NCBI GenBank assembly: GCA_965214485.1
Contig: CBDCBW010000015.1
Location: 1-64,000, forward strand
DNA: 64,000 bases
Reading direction: 5' to 3'
From: JANQRZ01 sp965214485
GTDB taxonomy: Bacteria; Bacteroidota; Rhodothermia; Rhodothermales; JANQRZ01
Shown: piece after piece, positions 16,064-23,615 of the stretch
Layout of the letters: every line of letters begins with the position of its first letter
How positions within the stretch are numbered: the stretch's first letter is position 1
Program-made: the position numbers and the translations under genes
Notes under the pieces: model-generated
Told to the model about the DNA's origin: nothing
The model's input: the letters and a program-made list of their open reading frames with translations, nothing else
The model's database searches: none

Positions 16064-18125
16064 CGCCGTCTGTTTCCTCTACTTCCTCTACCTTCGCTTC
16101 GTCAGCCTCCTGGGTGGAGGCTTCCTCTTCAGCCGAGGCCTCTTCAGCCGAGGCGTCCTCCGCGGACCTCTGCCGTAGCACGACCGCCTCCTCGTCCGCC
16201 GCCACGACCCGGTCGAAGAAGGCCTTGAGGTCCGCGTAGAGGTTCGGCTCGAAGACGGGGCGGTTGATCTGCATCTGCGCGCGCACCCGGAGGAGGCCCT
16301 CCTCCTGCTCGACGGCGCGCTCGTACCCACCGCCGCGGACCGGCATCAGCGCCAAGGCGTCCTTCGGTGCCTCGTCCACGACGAGGTTGTCCGGGAGTGC
16401 GATCTCGGCCTCGTAGGCCGAGACCGAAGGGTGGGCAAAGTCCACCGGGTAGGTCCGCCGCGCCAGCTTGAACGGGTTCTCGTCGGTCCGCATCGTGACG
16501 AGCGGGTTGACCAGGACGAGGTCGCCGGCGGACTGGGCGTAGGCCGGGACGCTAAACGCCACCTCGGCGACGAGCGGTTCGCCGTGCGCGTCCTGGCCCG
16601 TGACCGAGACCTCCCCGACCTCGACGCCCGCGATGTCGCCGACGAGGTGCTCCGCCGCGTAGTCCTCCGCCCCGAGGTCGCGGAGCTGGTGCCGGGCGCG
16701 GAGGCCGGAGTAGCCCGAGCGCTCGGAGCGCAGCGTCCCCGCGAGCGATCCGTCCGCCGACAGCTCGGCCTCGACGCGGACCTGGTGCTCGCTTCGGCCC
16801 GCTGGAATCGAAACCCACTCCGGGCGGTCTGCGACCACCCACGCCTCGCCGCCGAGCACCTCGTCCGGCAGCACGTCCAGCGGGCGGAACGGGTCGGTGG
16901 CGTCGAGGAGCCGCCAGCGCCCGCCGAGCTTGGCTGCCGCGACGGTGTGGTTGAACTGCGAGACCAGTGGGTAGAGCCGGGTCGCGCTGCCGTGCCGCCG
17001 CGTCGAGACGAGCGCGGGGGCCGCCGTCACCCCGGTCTCGCGCAGCAGCGCCGCGAGCAGCAGGTTGATCTCGCCCGACGAGCCCCGCCTCGAGCTGAGC
17101 ACGCTCCCGAGGTCGCGCTCGGCGTAGGAGCGGTAGGTCCCGTCCCACACCACGGTGCCCCGGACGAAGTCGTAGACCGCCTCCGTCTTGGCCGCCGCGT
17201 CGCCCAGTCCCGCCGCGAGCGCCTCGGCCTGCCGCCGCACGTCGCCCCCGGCCCGGAGCCGCCGCCCGAACGTCACGCTCTCGTCCAGCTCCTCGGCGAG
17301 CTGCGGCCACGTTTTGACGACGGTGACGGCCCCGATCCCCGGCCGGTAGTACTCGCCGAGCTGGATGTCGATCTTCTGGACGTGGTCCTCGAGCGTGGTC
17401 ATGTAGCGCTCTTCCCGGAGTGCGGGGACGTCGGTGGCCACCCAGCGGTGGATGTTGATGCCTCCACCGGCTCGGATGCCCTCCTCCTGCGTGCGGACGG
17501 TGAACGGCTCGGTGCCCTGCGTGACGAGCGTGTAGGCCAGGTCCTGGGGGTACCGAAACCGGAGCTCGCTCCAGAGCGTCGGCTCCTCGTCCTGGAAGTA
17601 CCAGCTGGGCACCTGGAACGGCGACTTGGCCTCGACCTCGTAACGGAACTCGGCGACGGCCCCCGGCTCCAGCGCGGGGAGCGTGAACGTGATCCGCTTG
17701 CGGTCCCCTTCGAGGTCCTCCTCGAAGATCGACTTTTTGTCCAGCTTGACCTTGCGCGCGCCGCCGCCCGGTTCGGGAACGAAGGTGTGGCCCTTGATCC
17801 CGCGTACCCGCTGCCCGTCGCGCCCGGCGTAGTAGGTGAGCGAGAAGGTCGCCAGGTCGTAGCCGGCCTCGCCGAGGAGCTTGATGCGGCGGTGGCGCTC
17901 GAACTTCACGCCCCAGTCGTTGGCGACGTTGATTTTCGCGTAGTCCCCGAGGATGAGGGCCTGGGCGTCCGGGTCCGCGGCGTACTCGACCATCTGAAGC
18001 TGGGCGTCGGGGATGTCGCCCCACTTCATCGGATCGGGCTGCGCGTGGGCAGCGAGGGCCAGGAGCCAGACCGCGCCGAGCGCAGCCGTAAGACGAGCGA
18101 ACATAGCCGTAGGACGAGCGAACAT
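16056..18125 (-). CDS. DUF3857 and transglutaminase-like domain exported protein, larger paralogue
   Basis: This 689-residue paralogue of the downstream gene has a signal peptide (LTAALGAVWLLALAAHAQ), a DUF3857 domain (about 50-260) and a transglutaminase-like region. In the latter the usual Cys position lies in SSRRGSSGEINLLLAALLRETGV, where Cys is replaced by Ser/Gly. The later FNHTVAAAKLGGRWRLLDATDP keeps His and Asp. The missing Cys suggests an inactive or structural partner to the catalytic-looking downstream protein. The C-terminus is an acidic Ala/Glu tail built partly from a 15-nt duplication. A 21-nt duplication has doubled the start region, giving MFARPTA-MFARLTA, so translation may begin at 18125 or 18104. 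Confidence 0.82.
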   Translation of the reverse strand: MFARPTAMFARLTAALGAVWLLALAAHAQPDPMKWGDIPDAQLQMVEYAADPDAQALILGDYAKINVANDWGVKFERHRRIKLLGEAGYDLATFSLTYYAGRDGQRVRGIKGHTFVPEPGGGARKVKLDKKSIFEEDLEGDRKRITFTLPALEPGAVAEFRYEVEAKSPFQVPSWYFQDEEPTLWSELRFRYPQDLAYTLVTQGTEPFTVRTQEEGIRAGGGINIHRWVATDVPALREERYMTTLEDHVQKIDIQLGEYYRPGIGAVTVVKTWPQLAEELDESVTFGRRLRAGGDVRRQAEALAAGLGDAAAKTEAVYDFVRGTVVWDGTYRSYAERDLGSVLSSRRGSSGEINLLLAALLRETGVTAAPALVSTRRHGSATRLYPLVSQFNHTVAAAKLGGRWRLLDATDPFRPLDVLPDEVLGGEAWVVADRPEWVSIPAGRSEHQVRVEAELSADGSLAGTLRSERSGYSGLRARHQLRDLGAEDYAAEHLVGDIAGVEVGEVSVTGQDAHGEPLVAEVAFSVPAYAQSAGDLVLVNPLVTMRTDENPFKLARRTYPVDFAHPSVSAYEAEIALPDNLVVDEAPKDALALMPVRGGGYERAVEQEEGLLRVRAQMQINRPVFEPNLYADLKAFFDRVVAADEEAVVLRQRSAEDASAEEASAEEEASTQEADEAKVEEVEETDGDD
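16124..16153. repeat. 15-nt in-frame tandem duplication in acidic tail
   Basis: CCTCTTCAGCCGAGG occurs at 16124 and 16139. On the coding strand it doubles a five-residue Ala/Ser/Glu segment near the C-terminus of the larger DUF3857 protein. Confidence 0.9.
18084..18125. repeat. 21-nt duplication doubling a start codon
   Basis: Two copies of a 21-nt unit (18084 and 18105; one mismatch) begin AGCCGTA and end GCGAACAT. Each ends in the complement of ATG, so the minus-strand gene has two equivalent in-frame starts seven codons apart. Confidence 0.9.
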
Positions 18126-18234
18126 AGCAGAGCAGGATCAGGTGAACACGGAGCCGACCCGCGCCCCGGAGTGCACCATGTTGAGGTGCATCATGTCCAG
18201 ACGCGGCGCGTCAAGATACCACTGCTTTCCTTAC

Positions 18235-18259
18235 GTTGCATCCAGGCGAAACATGCAAC
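18235..18259. promoter_or_regulatory. Inverted repeat, possible operator
   Basis: GTTGCAT (18235-18241) and ATGCAAC (18253-18259) form a perfect 7-bp dyad with an 11-bp spacer, in the gap upstream of the minus-strand DUF3857 operon. The spacing suits a dimeric regulator. No candidate regulator is adjacent. Confidence 0.3.
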
Positions 18260-18296
18260 CCTTTTGCACCGGTCCTCTCCGGTTCGGCAAGCCAAG

Positions 18297-18328
18297 AGGC
18301 GGCACTCCGGTGAACCGGAGCGCCGCCT
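18297..18328 (-). terminator. Hairpin after the Kbp-like gene, likely terminator
   Basis: AGGCGGC and GCCGCCT flank an inner CTCCGG/CCGGAG stem, giving about 13 bp with a four-nt loop. No T-run follows on the minus strand, so termination may be Rho-assisted. Confidence 0.55.
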
Positions 18329-18350
18329 CGTCCTGCTCTCGCCTGAGCGC

Positions 18351-18824
18351 TCAGGCGCTCTTCGGAACGCGAATCTTCTGGCCGGGGTAGATCTTGTCCG
18401 GGTCCTGAATGACCTCGCGGTTGGCCTCGAAAAGCTCCTGGTACTTCTGGGGGTCGCCGTAGAACCGGTCGGCGATCTTCGAGAGCGTGTCGCCGCTCTC
18501 GATGGTGTAGTACTCCGTCTTCGGCGCAGCAGCCGGTGCGGTGCCCGGCGCGGCGGCCTTCTGGCCGGCGACCTTGAGGTTGTCGTCGTCCACGTAGCGG
18601 ACGCCCTTGACGTTGCCCGCGATGAGCGCGGCCTTTTCGCGGACGGCGTTCGAGCGGGCCGTGCCGTGGAGTTCGACGCGCCCGTCGTTGTACATCACGC
18701 CGAGGCCGTCGATGGCGCTGCCGAGCTCTTTGTTGAGCTTCTCGCGGATGGCGTCGGCTTCGCTGCCCTTCCTGCCGCCGAAGAGGTTTTCGCCGGAGTC
18801 TTTGAGGAAATCGAGGAGTCCCAT
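18351..18824 (-). CDS. kbp: Kbp/YgaU-like BON-LysM protein
   Basis: A 157-residue protein with no signal peptide. It starts MGLLDFLKDSGENLFG, close to the E. coli K+-binding protein Kbp (YgaU), which begins MGLFNFVKDAGEKLW and has 149 residues. A BON domain (about 22-85, NDGRVELHGTA ... VKGVRYVDDDNLKV) is joined by an Ala/Pro linker to a LysM domain (about 104-153, YYTIESGDTLSKIADRFYGD ... DKIYPGQKIRVP). E. coli Kbp binds potassium and changes compactness on binding; whether that holds here is inference from the shared architecture. It is monocistronic, with a hairpin after it. Confidence 0.83.
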   Translation of the reverse strand: MGLLDFLKDSGENLFGGRKGSEADAIREKLNKELGSAIDGLGVMYNDGRVELHGTARSNAVREKAALIAGNVKGVRYVDDDNLKVAGQKAAAPGTAPAAAPKTEYYTIESGDTLSKIADRFYGDPQKYQELFEANREVIQDPDKIYPGQKIRVPKSA

Positions 18825-18960
18825 GGGGTGTTGGAGTCTGAGGTGAGTGTGAGGAGAAAGGACCGGGGGAAAGATAGCAAGGCAGGGTCCGCGGCGCACG
18901 TCACGGCGTCCGGGCGCGGCCTTTCTGTCTCCCGTCCTGCGGCCCTACTCCCGTCCGCGC

Positions 18961-20829
18961 CTAAAGCTCCGGGAGCGTGTGCGTGCGGCCCTCGTTCTGC
19001 TCCTCGAGCCAGCTCATCAGCGGGGCGAAGTAGTCCAGCATCGGTGCCGCCGAGAGGTCGCCCCCGACGGTCCGCCGGAGCAGCGTGCGCCAGTCCACGG
19101 TCGCGCCCGGCGTCAGAATCTCGCGCAGGAAGTCGCCGACCTCGGCGCGCCCGTAGTAGTTGGTGTCGCGCGGGTCCTCGCCGAGGATTTCGCGCGCGAT
19201 GTGCTCGTGGAGCTGGAAGAGGAGGACGTAGGAGAGCGCGTAGTCGTAGTACTGCGCGGCGTCGTTGTTGATGTGGGTCTTGGTGGCGGCGTCGTTGAAG
19301 GCCGCCCCCGGGGCGGCGCGCGCCGGGTCGGGCGGGGCGACGCCCTGATAGGCTCGCTTGAGCTCCCACCAGCGGCGGTTCCACTCGTCGGCGGGCAGGC
19401 GCTCGGCGTAGAGGCCGTGCTCGAACTCGGTCATCACGCCGGCGCTCCAGGGGATGAAGACGACGTAGTTCAGCGCCTCTTGGAGCAGCGCCTGCACCGG
19501 GTCCGGCCCCGGGCCCTCGCCCGCCTCCAGCAGCCCGACGTGCCCAGCGAAGCGCGGCTGCATGGCCGCCAGCCCCATCAGGCTCCCGACGGCCTCGTGG
19601 AAGGCGCGGTTGGCCCCGCCGCGGAGGAGGAGCGGCACGTCGGGGTTGGTGTAGGCCATGAAGTAGTAGACGTGGCCGAGCTCGTGGTGCGTCGTCTCGT
19701 ACCACTCGCGGTTGGCCTCGACGCTCATCAGGCTCCGGACGTCGCCGCCGAGGTCGAGGTGCCACGCGCTGGCGTGGGTGTTCTTTTTGTAGCCCGCCCC
19801 GTCGGGCAGCGGGTAGAGCGACGAGCGCTCGTAGAAGCTCTCCGGGAGGGCGTCGAAGCCGAGCGAGACGTAGAACCGCTCGGCCTGCTCGACGAGCCAC
19901 TCCGGGGAGCGGTCCGCGAGCGCCGCGTCCAGGTCCAGGCCCTCGACCTCGACGAGGGCGCTCCAGTCCTGGCCCCAGCGGTTCGGGAGCCAGTGCGCCG
20001 GGAGCAGCTCCGGCACCGGCTCGCCGTAGCGCTCGGCGAGCGCGTAGCGTGCCCACGTGTGGAGCTCGCGGTAGAGCGGGCGCAGCTCGCGGTTGATGCG
20101 GGCCGTCGTCTCGGTCATCTCGTCCGTCGTCATGCCGTAGTCCGAGACCTGGTAGGCGAAGTAGTCGTCGTAGCCCAGGGCTTGCACGGTCTCGTTGCGC
20201 AGCTGCCGGAGGGTCTGCAGCCCCTCGGTGAGCACCGGGCCGACGGCCTTCGAGGCCTCCCATACGGCAAGGCGCTCGCGCGTGTCCTCCGCCTCGCGGA
20301 GCACCCGGTCGATCTCGTTCGGGGTGATCTCGTCGCCGTCCAGCGTGAAGGTGTAGCCGTAGAGCCGCTCGGTCTGCGCGGTCTCGGCGGCGATCTTCCG
20401 GCGGACGAGGTCGGGGACGGTCTGCGGGTTGGCGGCAGCGGTGTAGAGAATCTGCTCGAGCTGGCGGACCTGGAGCGGGCTGAGGTCGGCGCGCCGTTCG
20501 AGAAGCGCGCGGGCCGTCTCGATGGTCTGGGCGCTCCCCGTGAAGCCGGCGAGGGCTTCGTTGGCAGCGCGGGCGCGGGCACCCGTGAGCGTGTCGCCCT
20601 CGACGATGCGGGTGTTGGCGGCCCACTCGGCCTGGCTCGCGGCGTAGTAAAGCGGCTGGTAGGCGGCGTGGTAGCGGTCGAGGAAGTCCTGCGCTTCGGC
20701 GCGAGCGTCGGGCGCGGGCGCGTCGATCACCGCAGGGTCCGGCCTCGCGTCGGGGGCGGCACCGGAGCAGCCGGCGAGGAGGAGCGCAGCGAGCGACAGG
20801 GGAAGCAGACGGGGCGGAGGCATCGGCAT
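18961..20829 (-). CDS. M2 family peptidyl-dipeptidase (ACE-like) lipoprotein
   Basis: A 622-residue zinc dipeptidyl carboxypeptidase of the angiotensin-converting-enzyme family, anchored as a lipoprotein (LLLAGCSG). The gluzincin motif HHELGHVYYF gives the two His ligands and the catalytic Glu, and the third ligand is in RAFHEAVGSLMG, as in ACE. C-terminal residues of the chloride/substrate region (YDYALSYVLLFQLHEHIARE) are also kept. Single-domain bacterial ACEs are 600-620 residues, so it is full length. The ATG at 20829 opens the lipoprotein signal; a second in-frame ATG lies two codons later. It would trim dipeptides from oligopeptides in the periplasm or at the cell surface, fitting the many proteases in this window. 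Confidence 0.9.
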   Translation of the reverse strand: MPMPPPRLLPLSLAALLLAGCSGAAPDARPDPAVIDAPAPDARAEAQDFLDRYHAAYQPLYYAASQAEWAANTRIVEGDTLTGARARAANEALAGFTGSAQTIETARALLERRADLSPLQVRQLEQILYTAAANPQTVPDLVRRKIAAETAQTERLYGYTFTLDGDEITPNEIDRVLREAEDTRERLAVWEASKAVGPVLTEGLQTLRQLRNETVQALGYDDYFAYQVSDYGMTTDEMTETTARINRELRPLYRELHTWARYALAERYGEPVPELLPAHWLPNRWGQDWSALVEVEGLDLDAALADRSPEWLVEQAERFYVSLGFDALPESFYERSSLYPLPDGAGYKKNTHASAWHLDLGGDVRSLMSVEANREWYETTHHELGHVYYFMAYTNPDVPLLLRGGANRAFHEAVGSLMGLAAMQPRFAGHVGLLEAGEGPGPDPVQALLQEALNYVVFIPWSAGVMTEFEHGLYAERLPADEWNRRWWELKRAYQGVAPPDPARAAPGAAFNDAATKTHINNDAAQYYDYALSYVLLFQLHEHIAREILGEDPRDTNYYGRAEVGDFLREILTPGATVDWRTLLRRTVGGDLSAAPMLDYFAPLMSWLEEQNEGRTHTLPEL

Positions 20830-21135
20830 CGGCGTGGGCGGCGGGGGCTGCAATATATCGCCGCCGCGCGCCCGACCGCCCCGCCCGACCGACCTGCCCT
20901 GTCGCAGCTGAGAGAAGCCGACGGAGCGTGCCACGTCCGCTTTCCAGCGCTGCGCCTTACCGAGAGAACGGCCATGCCGCCTGTTTTCCTCAGGTACGAC
21001 CCGGATAGCGTAAGACCGTGTCTGACTCCGTGATGTTGGGTGCCCACACCTTGCCTCAACGCCCAACAGGCTCGGCGCAAAAAAAGGCGGGTGGAGCACG
21101 AAGCCCCACCCGCCCGGGTTGAGAACCTCACCTCT
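20830..21135. other. Intergenic region between M2 peptidase and secreted protein
   Basis: Apart from the terminator at 21079-21114 belonging to the upstream minus-strand gene, I see no gene. A TATATT on the minus strand (20852-20857) about 25 nt before the M2 start could be a -10 box, but no -35 match accompanies it. Confidence 0.4.
21079..21114 (-). terminator. Rho-independent terminator after sorting-domain protein
   Basis: On the minus strand GGCGGGTGG pairs with CCACCCGCC across an 11-nt loop and is followed by seven T. It ends the transcript of the gene whose stop is at 21136. Confidence 0.92.
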
Positions 21136-22824
21136 CTACTTCACGAGGGTTACGCGTCCCGTCTGGACCTGCCCACCGCTCACCAAGCGGTAGACGTAGA
21201 CCCCGCTCGGCAGGCGCGAGGCGTCGAACGCCACGCTGTGCCGTCCGGCTTCCATCGTCCCGTCGGCGAGGGTGGCGACCTCGCGGCCGCGCACGTCGTA
21301 GACGACGAGCGAGACGTCCGAGGCGCGATCGAGCGCGAAGGCGATCTCGGTGCTCCGCGCGAACGGGTTCGGGAAGGCCCCGACGCCCTCGGCGCGCGCC
21401 GCAGCCTCCGCGGCCCTACCCTCGGTCTCCCACGGCGTCACGCCGGAGACGGTCCACTCGGTGGAACCCTCAGCCGCGCGCCCCGCCGGGGGCAGCACGC
21501 GCACGGTGAACGTCTCGGAGGACACCGCCACGTTGCTCGAGAAGTTGCCGATGCTGACCGTGTAGGTGTACGTCCCGGGAGGCGCGTTGCCCGGCACGTT
21601 CTGCGTGTAGCTGTTCGAGAACGACGCGCCCGGAGGCACGGTCCCCGAGATGACGCGCGCCCGGATACCGCCCGGCGAAATGGTGTAGAAGAGGTCGCCC
21701 GGCGCGGGGTTGGCGGCGTTGCTGTAGATGACGTAGTCGACCGTAAGCGAGCCGCCCGCCGTGACGACCGGCGGGACCCCGGTGACCTTGAGGTCGAAGG
21801 AGCGGACCGGCGGGAAGTTCGTCATCTGGATGATCTCGTCGGAGGCTCCGAACGCGTCGCGGCTGGCGACGTAGAGCTCGTCGCCCGAGATCACCATCTG
21901 ACGACCTGCCGTCGAGGTGTATTCGCCGAGGTCCGTGTCCGGATCGGCCACGAGGGCCGTCTCGTTGGCGAACTGCTGGCCGCCGGTGCCGTCGACGAGG
22001 ACGGTCCCCCACTGCTCGCCGTCGGAAGCAGCGAAGCTGTTGCTGTAGAGGTAGAGCCGGTCCGGCGAGCCGGGACTCAGCTCGAGGTCTTCGAGGTCGT
22101 TGACGCCGCCGCTGAAAATGCCCGCGGTGTAAGGGTCGTAAATGACGCTGAGCGAGGGCGCGCCTGCCGGGTTCGAGAGCTTCACGACGACGTTCCGGAG
22201 GCCGGCCGTCGTGCTCCCAAACCTGGACGACGAGCTGTAGAGGCTCCCGTCGGAGCCGATCTCGAGGTCGATCAGGTCGAGACCCGGGTCCGTGAGGACG
22301 ACAGCCGGCGGCTGGTTGGCCTCCAGCGTGTTGATCCGGTAGAAGCCGTCCTCGGGTGCTCCGAAGAACTGGACCCGAGCGAGGTACAGCGTGGTGCCGC
22401 TAAGCGCGAGGCCGGTCACCCCGTCGGCCACGGCGAGAACGCTACCCGTCGTGCCGAGGGTGTTGACTTTGTAGACGCGGTCGACACCGCTGGTGTCCTG
22501 AAGCGCCGTGTAGACGTTGCCGGCACCGTCCACCGTGATGGCGAAGCAGTTCGTGGCGTCCCCGTTCAGGTCAGCGTCGATCTGGGCGTTCGAGCGGAGC
22601 ACCGCCGTCCCCAGCACAGGATCGTGGGTGGCGATGTCGCCGGTCGCGTCGTTGTAGAAGACGAAGGCACCTGCCGGGTTGCGGTCCATGCACTGGATGT
22701 CGATGTCGGCGAGCGCGCCCCCATCGACGAGGGCGGACGAGTCGGCGAGGGTCTTGTAGTCGGTCTGCGCCGTAGCCGGGAGAACAGCCAGCACAAACGC
22801 AAGGAGGGTAAGGGTGTAGCGCAT
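21136..22824 (-). CDS. Secreted beta-propeller-like protein with C-terminal sorting domain
   Basis: A 562-residue exported protein. A signal peptide (LTLLAFVLAVLPATAQ) precedes a region (about 30-350) of repeated strands typical of a beta-propeller or SMP-30-like fold, such as VYKVNTLGTTGSVLAVADGVTGLALSG. A CARDB-like Ig domain follows (about 360-460). The C-terminus carries the Bacteroidota sorting module: FPNPFARSTEIAFALD, VYDVRGREVATL, GVYVYRL. Such tails direct export through the type IX system and surface attachment. The Ig domain and the stretch EGSTEWTVSGVTPWE before the tail are clearly related to those of the beta-helix protein at 26330. No catalytic motif is recognised. The ATG at 22824 starts the signal peptide. 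Confidence 0.8.
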   Translation of the reverse strand: MRYTLTLLAFVLAVLPATAQTDYKTLADSSALVDGGALADIDIQCMDRNPAGAFVFYNDATGDIATHDPVLGTAVLRSNAQIDADLNGDATNCFAITVDGAGNVYTALQDTSGVDRVYKVNTLGTTGSVLAVADGVTGLALSGTTLYLARVQFFGAPEDGFYRINTLEANQPPAVVLTDPGLDLIDLEIGSDGSLYSSSSRFGSTTAGLRNVVVKLSNPAGAPSLSVIYDPYTAGIFSGGVNDLEDLELSPGSPDRLYLYSNSFAASDGEQWGTVLVDGTGGQQFANETALVADPDTDLGEYTSTAGRQMVISGDELYVASRDAFGASDEIIQMTNFPPVRSFDLKVTGVPPVVTAGGSLTVDYVIYSNAANPAPGDLFYTISPGGIRARVISGTVPPGASFSNSYTQNVPGNAPPGTYTYTVSIGNFSSNVAVSSETFTVRVLPPAGRAAEGSTEWTVSGVTPWETEGRAAEAAARAEGVGAFPNPFARSTEIAFALDRASDVSLVVYDVRGREVATLADGTMEAGRHSVAFDASRLPSGVYVYRLVSGGQVQTGRVTLVK

Positions 22825-22983
22825 GATGCGGGGGGGGTTGGTGTGAGGAAGAGAAGGGACCGGCAAAGTACGCCTCTCGCCGTCCGCCGCGATTACCCCC
22901 CCATTACCACGGTCTCGACCTTCGGCGCATTCGCCGTGCGCCTGCAGCGCAACCTCTCGCAGGTCGTTCCGGGCGGACGGAAA

Positions 22984-23009
22984 AAGCCTCGGCAGTCCCT
23001 CGCACCGAG
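22984..23009 (-). terminator. Possible terminator after zinc-ribbon gene
   Basis: A short CTCGG/CCGAG stem on the minus strand is followed by CTTTTT. The stem is weak (5-6 bp) and the loop long. Confidence 0.4.
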
Positions 23010-23042
23010 CCCTATCCCGAACTCCTCAGCCGACGCGCGACC

Positions 23043-23438
23043 TCAGTTGGTGCAGATCGCCCGCAGCACGCCCCGGCGACGGGCGAGGTGGTCTCGCCAC
23101 TCCGTCTCCTCGACCCGGTCGTCGCCGAGGTAGTAGCTCCACGCCTCCACCGTCGCGTCGTTGATGACGACGGGCGTCGCCATGCTGGCGATGCGCTTGA
23201 GCGTGGGGTGCATCCCCATCTGGTGGACGAAGGTGATCTCGCACGCCCCGCCGGTCTCGACCTTCTTGACCGAGAGCCAATTGTCCCCACACACGTGGCA
23301 GGTGAAGAAGCGCGACTCCTGCTCCCCACCCAGGACGAGCTCTTCGCTCGCCGCCTCGTCCCCCACTTCGAGCGGGACCATGCTGTTGCTCCCACACGCC
23401 TTGCACGTAAGCCGTTCCATCTGTGCGCTCGTCTGCAT
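23043..23438 (-). CDS. Small zinc-ribbon protein of unknown function
   Basis: A protein of about 131 residues. CKAC and CHVC pairs separated by ~36 residues (LTCKACGSN ... FFTCHVCGDNW) form a zinc ribbon like that of transcription-associated or ribosomal proteins. The C-terminal half (EWSYYLGDD-like segment, EETEWRDHLARRRGVLRAIC) is helical and charged. No family beyond the ribbon is recognised. Translation starts at ATG 23438 or six codons later at 23420; the earlier reading frame is arginine-rich filler. It lies between two exported-protein genes on the same strand, with terminators on both sides, so it is probably transcribed alone. Confidence 0.65.
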   Translation of the reverse strand: MQTSAQMERLTCKACGSNSMVPLEVGDEAASEELVLGGEQESRFFTCHVCGDNWLSVKKVETGGACEITFVHQMGMHPTLKRIASMATPVVINDATVEAWSYYLGDDRVEETEWRDHLARRRGVLRAICTN

Positions 23439-23496
23439 TCCGTTGACAGGGTGGCCTACAACACGGCTGGCGGGGGAACGTTTCGCGCTCCACCCT

Positions 23497-23536
23497 CTCT
23501 TCACGGGGCCGGCGTGCTCTTCACGGGGCCGGCGTG
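23497..23536. repeat. 20-nt tandem duplication
   Basis: CTCTTCACGGGGCCGGCGTG is perfectly duplicated at 23497 and 23517, between the zinc-ribbon gene start and the terminator of the reprolysin-like gene. Confidence 0.95.
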
Positions 23537-23541
23537 CCGAT

Positions 23542-23581
23542 AAAAAAGCGAGCGGGAGGGGCCGAAGCCTCCCCCGCTCGC
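23542..23581 (-). terminator. Rho-independent terminator after reprolysin-like protease
   Basis: On the minus strand a long GCGAGCGGG-type stem (23548-23559 with 23568-23581) is followed by six T. Confidence 0.93.
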
Positions 23582-23615
23582 CGGGTCGCCGGACGGTCCG
23601 CCTCAGCGGCCCGAG

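Noticed and set aside
16431..19271. A 946-codon plus-strand frame, and similar long plus frames at 18979-21033, 23748-25883, 29622-32234 and 52578-55454
   Set aside because: All are antisense shadows of recognised minus-strand genes (DUF3857 protein, M2 peptidase, reprolysin-like protease, BNR protein, TonB receptor).
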